Source: Micrasema longulum | Lineage: Eukaryota > Arthropoda > Insecta > Trichoptera > Brachycentridae | Direction of reading: 5' to 3' | Length of the DNA stretch: 64,000 nt | NCBI GenBank assembly: GCA_022494885.1 | Contig: JAGVSM010004554.1 | Location: 50,203-114,202, forward strand | In this document: one piece after another, positions 51,582 through 62,029 of the stretch | Layout: every line of letters starts with the position of its first letter | How positions within the stretch are numbered: position 1 is the first letter of the stretch | Translations under genes and position numbers: made by a program | Notes under the pieces: model-generated | What the model was told of the DNA's origin: nothing | Seen by the model: only the letters and a program-made list of their open reading frames with translations | The model's database searches: none

Positions 51582-51833
51582 GGCCTCGATTATGAACGGC
51601 TATCTTCATCGGTATATACTGAGACGTAATAAAATAATATTGATATATAGGTACGAAAGTGTGTATATTGGTATGAAAATTCAAAGCATCTTTGTCGATA
51701 ACCGGTATTTGAACATGTTTAGAAAAATAAATGTAAACACATTATTTTTTTTATAAAGAAAACTTAATTTTACTTTGTAGATAAAGTTGAAGAAAAATTT
51801 TAACTTCCCATCAGAATACGTACCCTGGGCCCC
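51582..51833. mobile_element. GGGCCC-bounded inverted-repeat element, unit 1
   Basis: Left end 'gggcctcgattatgaacggc'. The right end is 'accctgggccccgatt' after 'ttaacttcccatcagaatac'. The interior shares 'aaaacttaattttactttgt' and 'agataaagttgaag' with unit 2 at a spacing of 235 bp. Confidence 0.55.
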
Positions 51834-52060
51834 GATTACAATGGAAAGTTAATATCTTCGACGTCTTCTTTATAGAAAAATCCATATTTGTGTATAAAAA
51901 TGAGTATGTTTGCATGAACATTTAACGTTTGTTTATCGGTAATCTATAATTAAACATTTTTAAAAATGTCTTCATATTTTGCTTTTTGTACAGAAAACTT
52001 AATTTTACTTTGTAGATAAAATTGAAGATAAATGTTAACTTCCTATTGCAATCGGGGCCC
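51829..52060. mobile_element. GGGCCC-bounded inverted-repeat element, unit 2
   Basis: Left end 'gggccccgattacaatggaa' with 'agttaatatcttc'. Right end 'gaagataaatgttaacttcc' with 'tattgcaatcggggccc'. These are inverted repeats of about 35 bp with a few mismatches. About 230 bp, no coding capacity. Confidence 0.7.
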
Positions 52061-52063
52061 AGG

Positions 52064-52169
52064 GGTGCTATTCTGAACCACTCTCGTGGCACGAGAAAAC
52101 GGTTTTTCTCGTGTATTTTGTAGGTAAATACACGCGATAATACGGCCACGACAGCGTTTGGAATACCAG
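52064..52169. mobile_element. Short TIR element (family S), copy 1
   Basis: Left 'ggtgctattctgaaccactc' and 'tcgtggc'. Right, read inward, 'gctggtattccaaacgctgt' and 'cgtggcc'. Flanked by CCCAGG on both sides (52058-52063 and 52170-52175). 106 bp. It is inserted at the edge of the GGGCCC element. Confidence 0.7.
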
Positions 52170-52179
52170 CCCAGGTACT

Positions 52180-53330
52180 TTTACTTTACAACAAAAACGT
52201 TTCAGGAAGGTAGGGCTTCTTATTTCGATTCTCTCCTGAAATGCACGATCCGTAGGTTTCAAACGAGAGAAAAAAAACAAGGAATCTCCCGATTCTTGCA
52301 GTTAAACTATGGCTTAACTCACCATTAGAATTATAGCTGAAGACCATATTTATACCATTAACTGTTCATTATTATGAACAGTTTATACATCATCAACAAG
52401 CTACAGAAAGTGGTTTGGTGGGATTTTAGTTTTAGTAAAAAAAATTAATTGAAATGTTAAAAGTGTAAAAATGAAATTATCGTTTATAAAAAATTAAATA
52501 AAAATATTGAAATTAAACTTACATTTTATTAAGACGACTCCATTCTGAACGTCTTGCATTGTGTTCATCTTCATGTTGCTACGGCAGTAAAATCTTCAGA
52601 ATCACACAGCATATCCATTGGTGCAACAACCACAGAAATGTACATACATACAATCCTATGTAATATACACAAATCACTTTTAAAACCTAAAACTTAGGCA
52701 CAGATCAATATTCACTACTTGTCAAAATCGTCATATTCCAGGCGACAAAATTACGCGTCTAGTTTGGAAATTTGTCTATGGTGAAAAGTAACAAGTTTAC
52801 ACGTGCGTTTTTAGTGGCCTTCCTAGGTGCGTATCGTCATGCATGTACGCTTCTGTGCACATGAACAAAAACGGACATTCAACACTGCTGGTTTGTCTTT
52901 CACTAAACAATGTATACCATACAAACGTCAATTGAATCTATTGAGATTGTTCTAAAAATTATGTGTCCTGTTTATTGTTGCTATTTATATAAAATATATT
53001 CAAATATAACTATTTGTCGTATTGATATAAATACAGTTGCGATATGTTGTGACATGTGACATTATTGTAAAAACAACCATATTTATGAGCAAGGTATGTC
53101 TAACATTTAATAAGAAATTATAACAAATTAATATCCAAGTCTTGAAATTGAATTATTTTTTAAAAGTTTTTTAGAAGTTTTAATTTGTCGTTCTTCGAGT
53201 AAGGTACTTTTGTCTACTTTCTATATTCGTAATTATCAGGCTTATTGTTATGTTATAAAAACATCGAAACATTCACGGAATGCAGACCTGTACTTATGTG
53301 AAATTAAATTAGTATTTACTGTTTTCATTA
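52180..53330. other. Unassigned
   Basis: A less AT-rich patch at 52740-52900 ('tttacacgtgcgtttttagt') has no identity that I recognise. No coding signal. Confidence 0.35.
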
Positions 53331-53335
53331 AATAA

Positions 53336-53565
53336 TTAGTGCGCGTCCTGTGCTGAGATGCCTGAGATCTCGGGTTCGATTCTCGGCATCGAAACATAAT
53401 ATTTATATCATTAATTGTGTGTTTTAGAGTAACGACTTTGGACTGGTACGTGAAGCATAAGGCTGAACTTGCGTCGTGGATCTACAAAAATTGGTACTCA
53501 TATCTACAGTAAAATTTGTATATTAAATAACAGTGAGGTGCTCTATGGATCACTAGATATCTACA
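53336..53565 (+). mobile_element. SINE with a different tRNA-like head and family A body (type D)
   Basis: The head ends in 'gatctcgggttcgattctcg', a good B box (GGTTCGATT) in a CCGAGA-type T-arm, followed by 'gcatcgaaacataatattta'. It then continues as the family A body: 'tttggactggtacgtgaagc' and 'ataaggctgaacttg'. The 5' half is unlike the usual A head. Confidence 0.55.
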
Positions 53566-53569
53566 TTCA

Positions 53570-54755
53570 AAGGTAAGGAAGAGAAATCGCAATAGATTTA
53601 CTATTGTTTTTTAATAAGATAGTATATATTTATAAATGTATATTTTGCTATTGTATTGTTAAGAATATCGGAGCATATTGGGGTCGATAATCAATCAATG
53701 AAAAAAAAAATTGTTTTCTTATGGTTTTTTGGAATATTGAAAGAAATCTCAGAAAAAATATGTTTTTAAAATGCACTCTGCAGTACCTACCTATCGTCAA
53801 TATAACTTATGATAACATCATAACATAAATTAATCTTGATACAATTAAGAAGTAAAAATAATTACTTTACGGCAGTATTTCTAATTTTTTATACAAAATG
53901 TTTGTATTAAATTTGTTATATTTTTAAATAGATAAAAAACTTGTTATATTATTAAAATGTTGGCATGTTTGTATTATGTATCTACACGTGTTCGGATGGA
54001 TCTTATAATTTATAACATATATTATAATGACGTCATGAAGGTACGTGCTCCACAATATATAACGTCCTTGACCTTTGTAATTAATTCAAATTTTTGCATT
54101 TTGACAGTTGACAACTTGTCAAATCAATTATAAAACATTCGATTCTGATTTTGAACTCAGCGTCGTGTTTCCTAAACAGTGTACCTCACGTACAAGGATG
54201 TTTATTTCCAAGGGAAGCGCTATTTATACGTTTTACATAATAAAAAAATAATGTCATTAAAATATTATTATGTTGTATTTAATATCGCTTCATTAAGCAA
54301 CGGAAGCACAGACGATATTATGCGAACCTGATTTTTTTTTAAATCCAATATTATAAAGCAGGCCCTCCAGATCGAGCATCTTTGTACTTATGCAGGAGCC
54401 AGCCATACCGTAAATTGATGTAAATAAATGTAGCAGTACTTAATTTTTAAAATGCAAAATCTTGTGTAATATGGTGTACAAGTTAACTACATTCACAAAC
54501 TATAATCAATTAATAATTTGCAGTTTTTATAGGAATGCGTTTATTATTGATTTACGAAACTACGTATTAAACAAAAAGATTGTCCAGTAACGGTTCAAAT
54601 GTTACGAATGTAGTTTTTTCTTCACGTTAAAGTAAAAAATAAAATAAACGTTATTTTATAGACAAAAACGTTAAAAACAGTTTGCCCTTAAAAACTACGC
54701 ACATAAACAATTTGTTTTCGGGTGATTAGAAATTTATCTTAAATATATTTTTGAA
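53570..54755. other. Unassigned
   Basis: No gene recognised. A unique-looking segment at 54030-54240 ('gacagttgacaacttgtcaa', which contains an imperfect inverted repeat) is the only notable part. Confidence 0.35.
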
Positions 54756-54758
54756 AAT

Positions 54759-55218
54759 AAAAAACTCCCTATATGCTTGAAAAGACAAGTATATGAATCG
54801 TGCATATTGCCGGTGACAACATACGGACTAGAAACCATGTCTATAACACAAACAAGTAGCCAGAAATTAAAATGCACGCAACGATCCATGGAAAGACAGA
54901 TGCTCGGTGTACGTCTAAGAGACAGAGTAAGAAATGAAAAAATAAGGCGCCGAACCGGAGTCGTAGATATCATGGATCGTGCAGCGAAATTGAAATGGCA
55001 GTGGGCAGGAAACTTGGCGAGACAAAATTATTGGCAGGTGGACCCCCAGAATGATAAAGTGGAGACCATGGGCAAACAAAAGAAGTGTTGGAAGGCCACA
55101 AAAAAGATAGGTCGACGACATTGCCTCTATTGCCGGTAAAACACGGATGATGAAAGCGGATGATAGGAAGGAATGGAGACGTTTGGAAGAGGCCTTTATC
55201 CAGCAGTGGAAAGAATAA
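54759..55218 (+). pseudogene. RTE/BovB-like ORF2 C-terminus
   Basis: It reads LKRQVYESCILPVTTYGLET, KLKCTQRSMERQMLGVRLRD, RVRNEKIRRRTGVVDIMDRA and AKLKWQWAGNLARQNYWQVD. A frameshift near 55110-55125 leads into VDDIASIAGKTRMMKADDRK and EWRRLEEAFIQQWKE, stop at 55216-55218. This is the full C-terminal end of a BovB/RTE-type ORF2 ('LK..VY..C.LPV.TYG.ET', 'R.....D......W.....EA....W'). The 3' end is (GAA)-rich. Confidence 0.85.
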
Positions 55219-55238
55219 GGCTGAAGAAGAAGAATAAA
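55219..55238 (+). repeat. RTE 3' tail, (GAA)n-like
   Basis: 'ggctgaagaagaagaataaa' directly after the stop. Short tandem trinucleotide tails are typical for RTE-type elements. Confidence 0.6.
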
Positions 55239-55304
55239 TTTATCGTCATTACTCCTTTTTCGCACTAATAGTGCAATGGATACTACATTTTTTAATTCAT
55301 TAAG

Positions 55305-55495
55305 GTAAAGTAAGTATTACGCTTCAAGCTTCTTAAGCTTCAAGTGCGAGCCCAAGGAATGTGAAACTAATATTCTAGTTTAAAAACACTTCTGAAACAA
55401 ATATTTCATGTTAATCGTGTTGGAATCAAACCCGAGACCTCTTGCTTAATAAACAAATGAGCTGTCCATTGAAACCACGAGGCGGATATAGAAAT
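55305..55495 (-). mobile_element. SINE family A copy, partial
   Basis: 'aagtgcgagcccaaggaatg' (body), 'ttggaatcaaacccgagacc' (reversed B box) and 'gtccattgaaaccacgaggc' (reversed A-box side). The tail and 5' module are missing. Confidence 0.6.
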
Positions 55496-55499
55496 ACGA

Positions 55500-56585
55500 G
55501 TTGGGCTTTATAAAATTTAAGAGTATGTAGGTACTTATTAATTATATTTTTTTTAAACATTAATTGGAATGTAATGTTGGTACCTATTTGGTGTTCTCTA
55601 ATGGAATGTTTTATAGATTTTTCATTATATTTCATTTTAATTTGTCGGAGAACGGGCCTTCGGCCTACCACATCACATTTTTTATCAAATCTTTACACCG
55701 TATTCCTAGGAGTTAACATCCTTGCTCACGTATCAACCAATCAGACATACTTCCACATAGTTTGAATATAACTTCAGGTGCATTGGTCACGTTTCGTAGT
55801 CACGTAACTTTTATGACGAATGAACAAAAAGAATTTTGAATTTGTAATGTGTAGCTTAGGGACGCTCATTCGTCCAAGTTTTAAGTATCATTTAAAAAAT
55901 GTACGTTAGTATGCCTAACCTGGTTATTTAAAATTATTAACTACCACTTTGATACATATTTTATTAATAATATTGATACACACCCTAGTTCACGACTACG
56001 GATATATTCAGAGTTGATCATTTCTCCTCAATTACGGGATATCATAAACTTAAATCACGCATGGGTAGACTGAATAACAAATTACACAAAGACACTGCAA
56101 GAAACGTTGATATCTTTGGAGAACCGTGAGGCGTTTTTAAAAGGAGTGTTTTCCAACAATTATTGTCGCATTTATCATGTATATAAATATACAAGTACCG
56201 TGACCTGAGTTGACTTAACGCCATACTAAACAATGATTGAATATACTAAAAAATCCTACCCAATGTTTCAAGAATAAAATTTAATACGTAATTAAATGGA
56301 AGAAAAACTTGTGCATTCCACATTAATTGAGTAAAAACATAAAAAATGCAACCTGACAAAAAAAAATCCAAAATTTGAAGCTAAATATCCCATATGGTGT
56401 ACTTTACGCCGAATCAAAAAATTAAGCATAAATCATATAAATAATGTTTTGACGTAATTCATACTTTGTGTCACAACATTTTCCATATAAATAATGCCAT
56501 TAAAAAATATATATATTTACATGTTTTGAAAGAAAAATAAATATTTGCGTTATTTTTAGAGATTAACCGAAATATTTTTCATATA
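55500..56585. other. Unassigned
   Basis: No recognised element or gene. Confidence 0.4.
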
Positions 56586-56589
56586 TTAT

Positions 56590-56735
56590 TTATTTTAAGC
56601 GGCCATTTTCAACCATTTGTAAATAACTCACTATCCTAAAATGGAAATTAAGTTGGAGTAAAGTGGGATTCGAGCCACAAACATTTGATTCGTGAATCTG
56701 AGACACTAGCTAGCAACGGGGCCACAACTCCATTC
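56590..56735 (-). mobile_element. SINE family C, copy 1
   Basis: The plus strand reads 'ggccattttcaaccatttgt', 'aaataactcactatcctaaa', 'gtgggattcgagccacaaac' (reversed B box) and 'acactagctagcaacggggc' (reversed A-box side). It matches 61360-61480 in the opposite orientation. Confidence 0.65.
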
Positions 56736-56744
56736 TTTTTTATT

Positions 56745-57015
56745 TTATTTTAATTTTATTTTATTTGGGAAATCAACAGTTCTACATACATATTTATAGT
56801 AAACAAACATATATAGTGTATAAACTCAGAACTAATAACAGATTTCCACAAAGTATACAAAGCTAGTAAAGAAAATATATTACATATTAAATAAATACAT
56901 TTAAGTTTTTACATATAAAAATGTTATTTTCATGTACTCGTAAATATTTTTCAATAATCAAAGAATTTTTTATATATTTTTAAGAACAGCAAGTTATTGT
57001 AAATTGGGCGGGATT
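56745..57015 (-). mobile_element. Jockey-like element 3' end, copy 2
   Basis: 'tatttgggaaatcaacagtt', 'gtgtataaactcagaactaa', 'ttttcatgtactcgtaaata' and 'aaattgggcgggattagtat' are the reverse complement of 38205-38455. No coding part remains. It directly adjoins SINE C. Confidence 0.8.
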
Positions 57016-57078
57016 AGTATTTTTTGTCACATTGACACATTTCGATAGACAACTGAGCTAATGACAACTACCTCTGAG

Positions 57079-57468
57079 CTGGCATTCTGAATAGTATGAC
57101 GCGCGTAGAGACAACCTTTTTTATTTTCTTTAAAAAAAAAATAGAGTTGCTTAATCCGTACAAGGCTTATAATTACTGCAATATCTATGTTCGTTCTAAC
57201 TGATATTCTGATATTACTATTGTGTGAGAATGTGGCGGCCTTGTTAAGGAACTTCTCTGCATGTGCATATTGAAAAGAAAACTACAGAAAACTCATTTTG
57301 GTGAATCCGGACTATTGCCGACATCAACAGACCTTTCGTTCCACTTTGAGAGTGTGACCACTTTGGTATTTTGTGTCCTAAAGAACACTTTCTTAGCGCG
57401 TACTTAGGACGTAAAACACGCTAAAAAGGCGTTCTCTACGCGCGCTGTATCGTTTAGAATACCACCCC
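57079..57468. mobile_element. Family S-related TIR element, longer copy
   Basis: Left 'gctggcattctgaatagtat' with 'gacgcgcgtagaga'. Right, read inward, 'ggggtggtattctaaacgat' with 'acagcgcgcgtagaga'. The ends resemble the shorter family S copies (GGT.TTCT.AAC). About 390 bp. No transposase recognised. Confidence 0.55.
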
Positions 57469-57880
57469 AGAGTTGCTTGGATAAAAAATATTTTCCCTAA
57501 TATTTATTGTTTAGAGGTAAAATTATTTAAGTATAGTTTTGGAGCAAAGTCACCCCGGTTTACGGTACCTACCTTTTGCTTTCATTTTGTTCATAAGTGT
57601 CTCATTGTTTTTTGTATCATATTTGATTATTTGTTTTAATTATTCGTGATTTTTGTAACTCACATGCTGTGGACAGTTATAAAGGATTACTAACTCAATT
57701 ATATTTGGTTTCTGTACATGTGATTGTTTCGAGCAGTTTGGTATTGTCCCTATTATAATCATCATCTAAACATAATCATGATAATGCATAGGGCACCTTA
57801 CTGGTAAACTACGTGAAGTGCATATTAATCATGTTTTACAGGAAGGTCAAGAGTGATCTCCTCAGTCTAACGCTTCAGGT

Positions 57881-57996
57881 CTGCTGTTTTAAACGCTCTC
57901 GCGGCCGTCGAAAACGCTTTCATAACTCATATTTACGAACTGAATACGCGTTATAAAAGTATTTCTACGGCAGCGAGAGCGTTCAGAATAGCAGCG
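57881..57996. mobile_element. Short TIR element (family S), copy nested in SINE A
   Basis: Left 'ctgctgttttaaacgctctc' and 'gcggccgt'. Right, read inward, 'cgctgctattctgaacgctc' and 'tcgctgccgt'. Flanked by CAGGT on both sides (57876-57880 and 57997-58001), a 5-bp target duplication confirmed by the known SINE sequence across the site. 116 bp. Confidence 0.8.
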
Positions 57997-58026
57997 CAGG
58001 TGCCAGTTCAGGGACAGTGAAATATT

Positions 58027-58173
58027 GCAATAAGAGGATTCTAAATCCCACCATCCGCAGCTGATAAAGAGTCCCGGGAGACTCTGTCAACTGCCCGTAG
58101 AGGAAAGTTAGCAAAAATATTCGCAAGGAATACGAACTCTACGCAGATTTATTAGGGGGAAAGACAATGTATG
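58027..58173. mobile_element. 147-bp insertion with 11-bp flanking repeats
   Basis: AGTGAAATATT occurs at 58016-58026 and 58174-58184, on either side of DNA that interrupts a SINE body. The insert includes the inverted repeat GAGTCCCGGGAGACTC and no poly(A). Duplications of this length are usual for target-primed retrotransposition. The inserted family is unknown. Confidence 0.6.
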
Positions 58174-58184
58174 AGTGAAATATT

Positions 58185-58490
58185 CCAGTGAAAGTACATT
58201 CTTCCATATACCCGAAACCGTTTTAAATACCGTGGGTCTTCCTATCGGTTTTACTCACACAAAAAAACAGTCATTTTTTTGCAAAGAGTTTTTCTTTTAA
58301 ATGTTCAATTTCTTATGCTGCGATTTTAATTTAATTTAATTGCAGTACTTTCACTGCCCCTTTCTTTCTGATTTGGCAAATTATTTGGAGGGTCTTTTTC
58401 GGATATTATCATTCATCCTCATGACCACATTGCAAACACGAATAAAAGCAATAATTGAATATAATTTTATCACAATAGCCTATGTCCATT
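58185..58490 (-). repeat. Module H copy
   Basis: 'accgtgggtcttcctatcgg', 'actttcactgcccctttctt', 'tttggcaaattatttggagg', 'cattcatcctcatgaccaca' and 'tatcacaatagcctatgtcc'. It is the longest copy of the module. It follows a SINE A body with no tRNA-like head between. Confidence 0.7.
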
Positions 58491-58735
58491 ACGGAAATAG
58501 TGAAATATTGTTGTCTAAAACCACCTTACAGACAAATATTTTATGTTGACCCTCCCAAGAATCAAGTGTAGGCGAACGCGTCAACCACTACACTACGAGG
58601 CGCACTTTTCCGCGCTCATTTCCTTTTTCAGGATTTTACTTGAAACGAAGCCATCAAATCGAAAGCACCCGTCCAGGATTATGGTTCTATTTTACTAGCG
58701 GAACTGTATTCTACGTCCGCCCGAACACAAAAAAA
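58490..58735 (-). mobile_element. SINE family A copy, head and 5' module
   Basis: 'tgttgaccctcccaagaatc', 'cgtcaaccactacactacga' (reversed A box), 'gtccaggattatggttctat' and 'ttctacgtccgcccgaacac' (5' module). The B-box side is damaged. This SINE starts exactly where module H stops. Confidence 0.7.
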
Positions 58736-58739
58736 AAAT

Positions 58740-59030
58740 CAATTTTAAAAATATATTTTCGCAATTTTAAGAAAAGACTAACGAAAGAATAACAATACAA
58801 GTTGAATGAATTTATAATTTATTAAAAACTCTTGTGATTTTATTAAACATATATCAAATAAATGCGAGGTTATCAACGCTGTCTGTGCGGTCAATTTTCA
58901 GATAAAATATTATTCTTTCTTTTGTGACGCCTGATAACAAGCTGTGAATGTGTGTATTTTAAAATTACATAAATATCCGCGTGCGTCACATTTTTATTTG
59001 TTTATTTTTTTAAATCATGGAAAAAAAATC
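58740..59030. other. AT-rich spacer
   Basis: No feature recognised. Confidence 0.4.
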
Positions 59031-59034
59031 AAGA

Positions 59035-59268
59035 TAAATCCGTCTCATAGAGTCGTGGCTGGAGCGTTCACCCACCGTGCTTGATTTCCTGGGTTCGATT
59101 CGACAGGGTGGACGTGAAATATCGATTTTAAAAATATTTCATTGTTCCTGGAATGGGACCTGAAGCGTAAGCATGATCATCTTACTTATATTTAACAAAA
59201 ACGATCCATATATATGCAACTATTGGAATTGCAACGCGGTGCTCTAAAGACCACGGGCGCTAGGGGTG
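59035..59268 (+). mobile_element. SINE family A copy
   Basis: Head 'catagagtcgtggctggagc', B box 'gggttcgattcga', then 'ggtggacgtgaaatatcgat', 'ttcctggaatgggacctgaa', 'gcgtaagcatgatcatctta', 'caacgcggtgctctaaagac' and a final 'ggtggtaatgatt'. The head-to-tail order is complete although diverged. It lacks the 5' module. Confidence 0.75.
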
Positions 59269-59430
59269 GTAATGATTTAATTTTTTTTTTTCTACATCTG
59301 ATATAAAAAAAGGAAAGCGGTAAATTTTTCGCCTGTCTCGTGGTGTAATTGCAAACATGTGTGCGGTTCCGTAATAAAATATTTATTAAACATTGTGTTT
59401 TACACTTTTACATATCTTTCATAGTACCTC

Positions 59431-59890
59431 AATGAGGAAGTTCAATGGAAATTGTATAAAAAAAAATATTTTCTTAGACGCAGTAAAAATTACAGCATTT
59501 TTTTTAGCAAAGTTTCACAAAAATGTGTTAAAAAAATAATAAAAATACGTTTTAATAAAAATGAACTACTTTGAAAGGTCACTCGTTTAGTGAACAGCTG
59601 TTTAGAATAGTCAATTAACTGTGTGTTTAGATAAATTTCTGGTTTTCGGGAAGCCATTTTTAGGGTGTTTTCGTACGTTCGGGGTTCACTTTTCAAACGT
59701 TAGGACAACTCACCCACGCTAGTGATGTCACGAGCGGATTTATTTCAAAATTACAAAAACTTTAAAATCATCACATCGATGATAATACGATACAGAAAAA
59801 AAAAATTGACTGTAAGATTTATTTTTTTAAGATTTTAAAGATTATAAGGTTTTTTTTATTTTTTTAAACCACTGAACATTCTAACTGGTA
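59431..59890. mobile_element. Family G element copy
   Basis: Left end 'gaggaagttcaatggaaatt', right end 'accactgaacattc'. The interior includes 'tttcttagacgcagtaaaaa', 'tttctggttttcgggaagcc' and 'gtgatgtcacgagcggattt'. The same order is seen at 0.6 and 61.7 kb. Confidence 0.7.
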
Positions 59891-59937
59891 AGAAGGTACG
59901 TGAGACGTAGTTTAGCAGATGATCTAGATGTTATTAG

Positions 59938-59970
59938 TGTGTGCAGTGCCCTATGAACTATTAGATAATA
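59938..59970 (+). repeat. SINE family A tail fragment
   Basis: 'gtgcagtgccctatgaacta' only. Confidence 0.45.
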
Positions 59971-60035
59971 TTTTTTTTTACTAAGAATCTTATGCTTAAT
60001 TTAATTTCGAGTTGATAATATTCTATTCTTAGGCT

Positions 60036-60190
60036 GTCAACAGACCTGGAGGCCCAATATTAGTGGTGATTTACTGTGCAGAACTTACAGGCTGGAAAAA
60101 AATGTTTTTTTTGCGTTCTCACCGGGAATCGAACCCGGAGCCTACTGTGCATGAGTCAAGTGTCTAAGCCACTACGACACGGAGGCCACC
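60036..60190 (-). mobile_element. SINE family B, copy 4
   Basis: The plus strand reads 'gacctggaggcccaatatta', 'gcgttctcaccgggaatcga' (reversed T-arm and B box, intact), 'acccggagcctactgtgcat' and 'ccactacgacacggaggcca' (reversed A box). It is independent of the 29.4-kb array and closer to array copy 1, since the B box is intact. Confidence 0.8.
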
Positions 60191-60199
60191 TAAGAGTTA

Positions 60200-60600
60200 C
60201 TTTACCACAATAATACATATTACATAAGGATATTTGTTTTTTTTTAATACCTTTAAACTACAATATGTCCTTTGTTAGGCTATTTCAAATGTTTTTTCAA
60301 TAAAATAACTCTTGACAAACGATAATAGCCAGTATGGTTAAGAACAATACAGTCTACTTAACAATACAAGTCTACACACAAAATAAAGTCCGCATAATAT
60401 AATAACATCTATTTAAAATAAGAATTATTTCAAACGTGGAACACGACTCGGTTCAAAGGCGTACTGTTTAAAATTCACATACACAACACAACTATTCATA
60501 CACATGCACTTTACACAAACACATGCACTTTACACATACGTTCAAATTATTATTGTTTCAAAGTTAACAAAGCGCATTCTATGGTTAGCAATTCTTTTTT
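60200..60600. other. AT-rich spacer
   Basis: 'acacatgcactttacacaaa' and a repeated 'catgcactttacaca' at 60503-60536 form a small direct duplication. Nothing else. Confidence 0.45.
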
Positions 60601-60619
60601 TTAAATGAGTTTGTTACCA

Positions 60620-60990
60620 TAAACAAAACGCAACGAAACGTCAAAATATATCGAATTTCGAACGCGGCGAGTTTCGAAACAAATATATGATTTGTTGAGG
60701 TTATGTTTTTAAGTTCAACGTCAAAAGTTCGCGGTATTCGGATCGTCGAGAGGCGTCATCATAACAGCACGGCTCGATTCTAACTGGCCGCATGTAATTC
60801 GTGTTCGGCCATATTGGTGCATATCCAATGTAGGAATAACACGCTCAGCAAGACATAACGCTAAAATGTTCAACCGTTGCGGTCAATTATATTTTTAGCG
60901 TGTATGTTTGGTTTTTACTTTTGCTGCTAGAGTTTATTTTGCATCCGTTTTCGGATCGCTGATTCCGTGTGTGTCCATGCATACCCGTAC
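60620..60990 (+). promoter_or_regulatory. Repeat-poor, CpG-bearing segment; possible promoter
   Basis: Contrasts with its surroundings: many CpGs ('aatttcgaacgcggcgagtt', 'gttcgcggtattcggatcgt', 'cgtcgagaggcgtc') and no match to any repeat family of this window. It precedes the ATG described next. No TATA box is clear. The promoter role is an inference. Confidence 0.3.
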
Positions 60991-61001
60991 CCCACAGAGA
61001 T

Positions 61002-61096
61002 TATGGGGAAAATAAAAACAAAAAATATTATAACACCGGTATTAAAAAGTAAAAAGGGCCAAAGAGCCAGTAAAGCAGTATGTACTTTATATGCAG
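61002..61096 (+). CDS. Candidate short first coding exon (speculative)
   Basis: ATG at 61002 is followed by 31 codons of a Lys-rich N-terminus (MGKIKTKNIITPVLKSKKGQ, then RASKAVCTLYA), and 'gcaggtat' at 61092-61099 could be a splice donor. Read through, the frame continues LLILRYYK and stops at 61173. It shows no repeat similarity inside the window and directly follows a CpG-bearing segment. No domain is recognised. It may be chance. The frame that starts upstream at 60967 is the same frame. Confidence 0.2.
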
Positions 61097-61359
61097 GTAT
61101 ATTTTTATTGATACTACGCTACTACAAGTATCCAAAAATTATTGCATATTGCGCAATGACGTATAACAAATAAACACAAACATATATAATAAGGTATATG
61201 TCAAATATTGCGTTGCCCTCAACAATTTGAAAAAAAAGAATTGGGAAATCACGATTCACATGCCAACATATACATGTTTCCTAAGTTCATGTTTATTTCT
61301 GTGTACTTCGTTACCATAAAAACGATACAAGCTGACATCTGTCAATATTTTGAATCTAG

Positions 61360-61485
61360 TTGTGGTCCCGTGCCGTAGCCGACTCTTGGATCAGAGGTCT
61401 ATGGTTCAAACCCCATTCTACCGCAACTTAATTCCTATTTTCTAATAGTGAGTTATTAAAAACTCGTTGAAAATGGCCTTCAAAA
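61360..61485 (+). mobile_element. SINE family C, copy 2
   Basis: 'gtggtcccgtgccgtagccg' (A-box side), 'ggtctatggttcaaacccca' (B box GGTTCAAAC), 'cgcaacttaattcctatttt', 'ctaatagtgagttattaaaa', 'gttgaaaatggcc'. Collinear with the reversed copy at 56590-56735. Confidence 0.7.
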
Positions 61486-61649
61486 TTGAAATCTTTGGGT
61501 AGGTACGCGAAAATCATATGAACGCGTTTTTTTTTTCGAAATATTTTCTTAAATTGAATACAATGTGTACCTAATAATTTACTTATTCCATAAATTGGAT
61601 TATATTAACGAATGAAACGACATATCTGTTTTGGTTTTCACAATAAGGA

Positions 61650-62025
61650 AATTTAGTTCATCGGGAAATTGGATATAAAAATATTTTTCTTACGCGTGGT
61701 AAAAATAAGAACATTTAGTTGTACCGAAAAGTCTCTCCAAAATGTATTTTATTTATTTTGATAAATGTGAACTACTTTGGACGACGTCACTAGTTCTCCG
61801 AAATCAACCAATGGCAGAATGGTATGATACATTTCCGGTTTCCGGAAAGCCAATACATCAACTAGTATAACCGACAGTAGAGAACTTGAGACGTCACAGG
61901 CGGAGTAATTTCAAAATCACAAAACTTAGAAAAATCATGACGCTGCTAATACGATACAAAAAAATAGTAAAAAAACTTTTTGCTTAGTTTAATAGTCTTA
62001 TAAAAAAGCCACTGAACTTCCCCGT
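61650..62025. mobile_element. Family G element, best-preserved copy
   Basis: Left 'agttcatcgggaaattggat' with 'tttcttacgcgtgg'. Middle 'ctttggacgacgtcactagt', 'gatacatttccggtttccgg', 'cttgagacgtcacaggcgga'. Right 'gccactgaacttccccgtgt'. Two ACGTCAC-type sites lie in inverted orientation inside. About 375 bp, non-coding. Confidence 0.7.
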
Positions 62026-62029
62026 GTAG

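Larger units (their letters stand above)
57776..58184 (-). mobile_element. SINE family A copy carrying two insertions
   Basis: The reversed tail 'gcatagggcaccttactggt' and body 'tctcctcagtctaacgcttc' are interrupted at 57881. The body resumes as 'aggtgccagttcagggacag' and is interrupted again at 58027, resuming at 58174 as 'agtgaaatattccagtgaaa' before passing into module H. The SINE is therefore older than both insertions. Confidence 0.75.

Noticed and set aside
54777..55139. Stand-alone 120-codon gene
   Set aside because: Its sequence is the C-terminus of an RTE-type ORF2 that continues after a frameshift to 55218.
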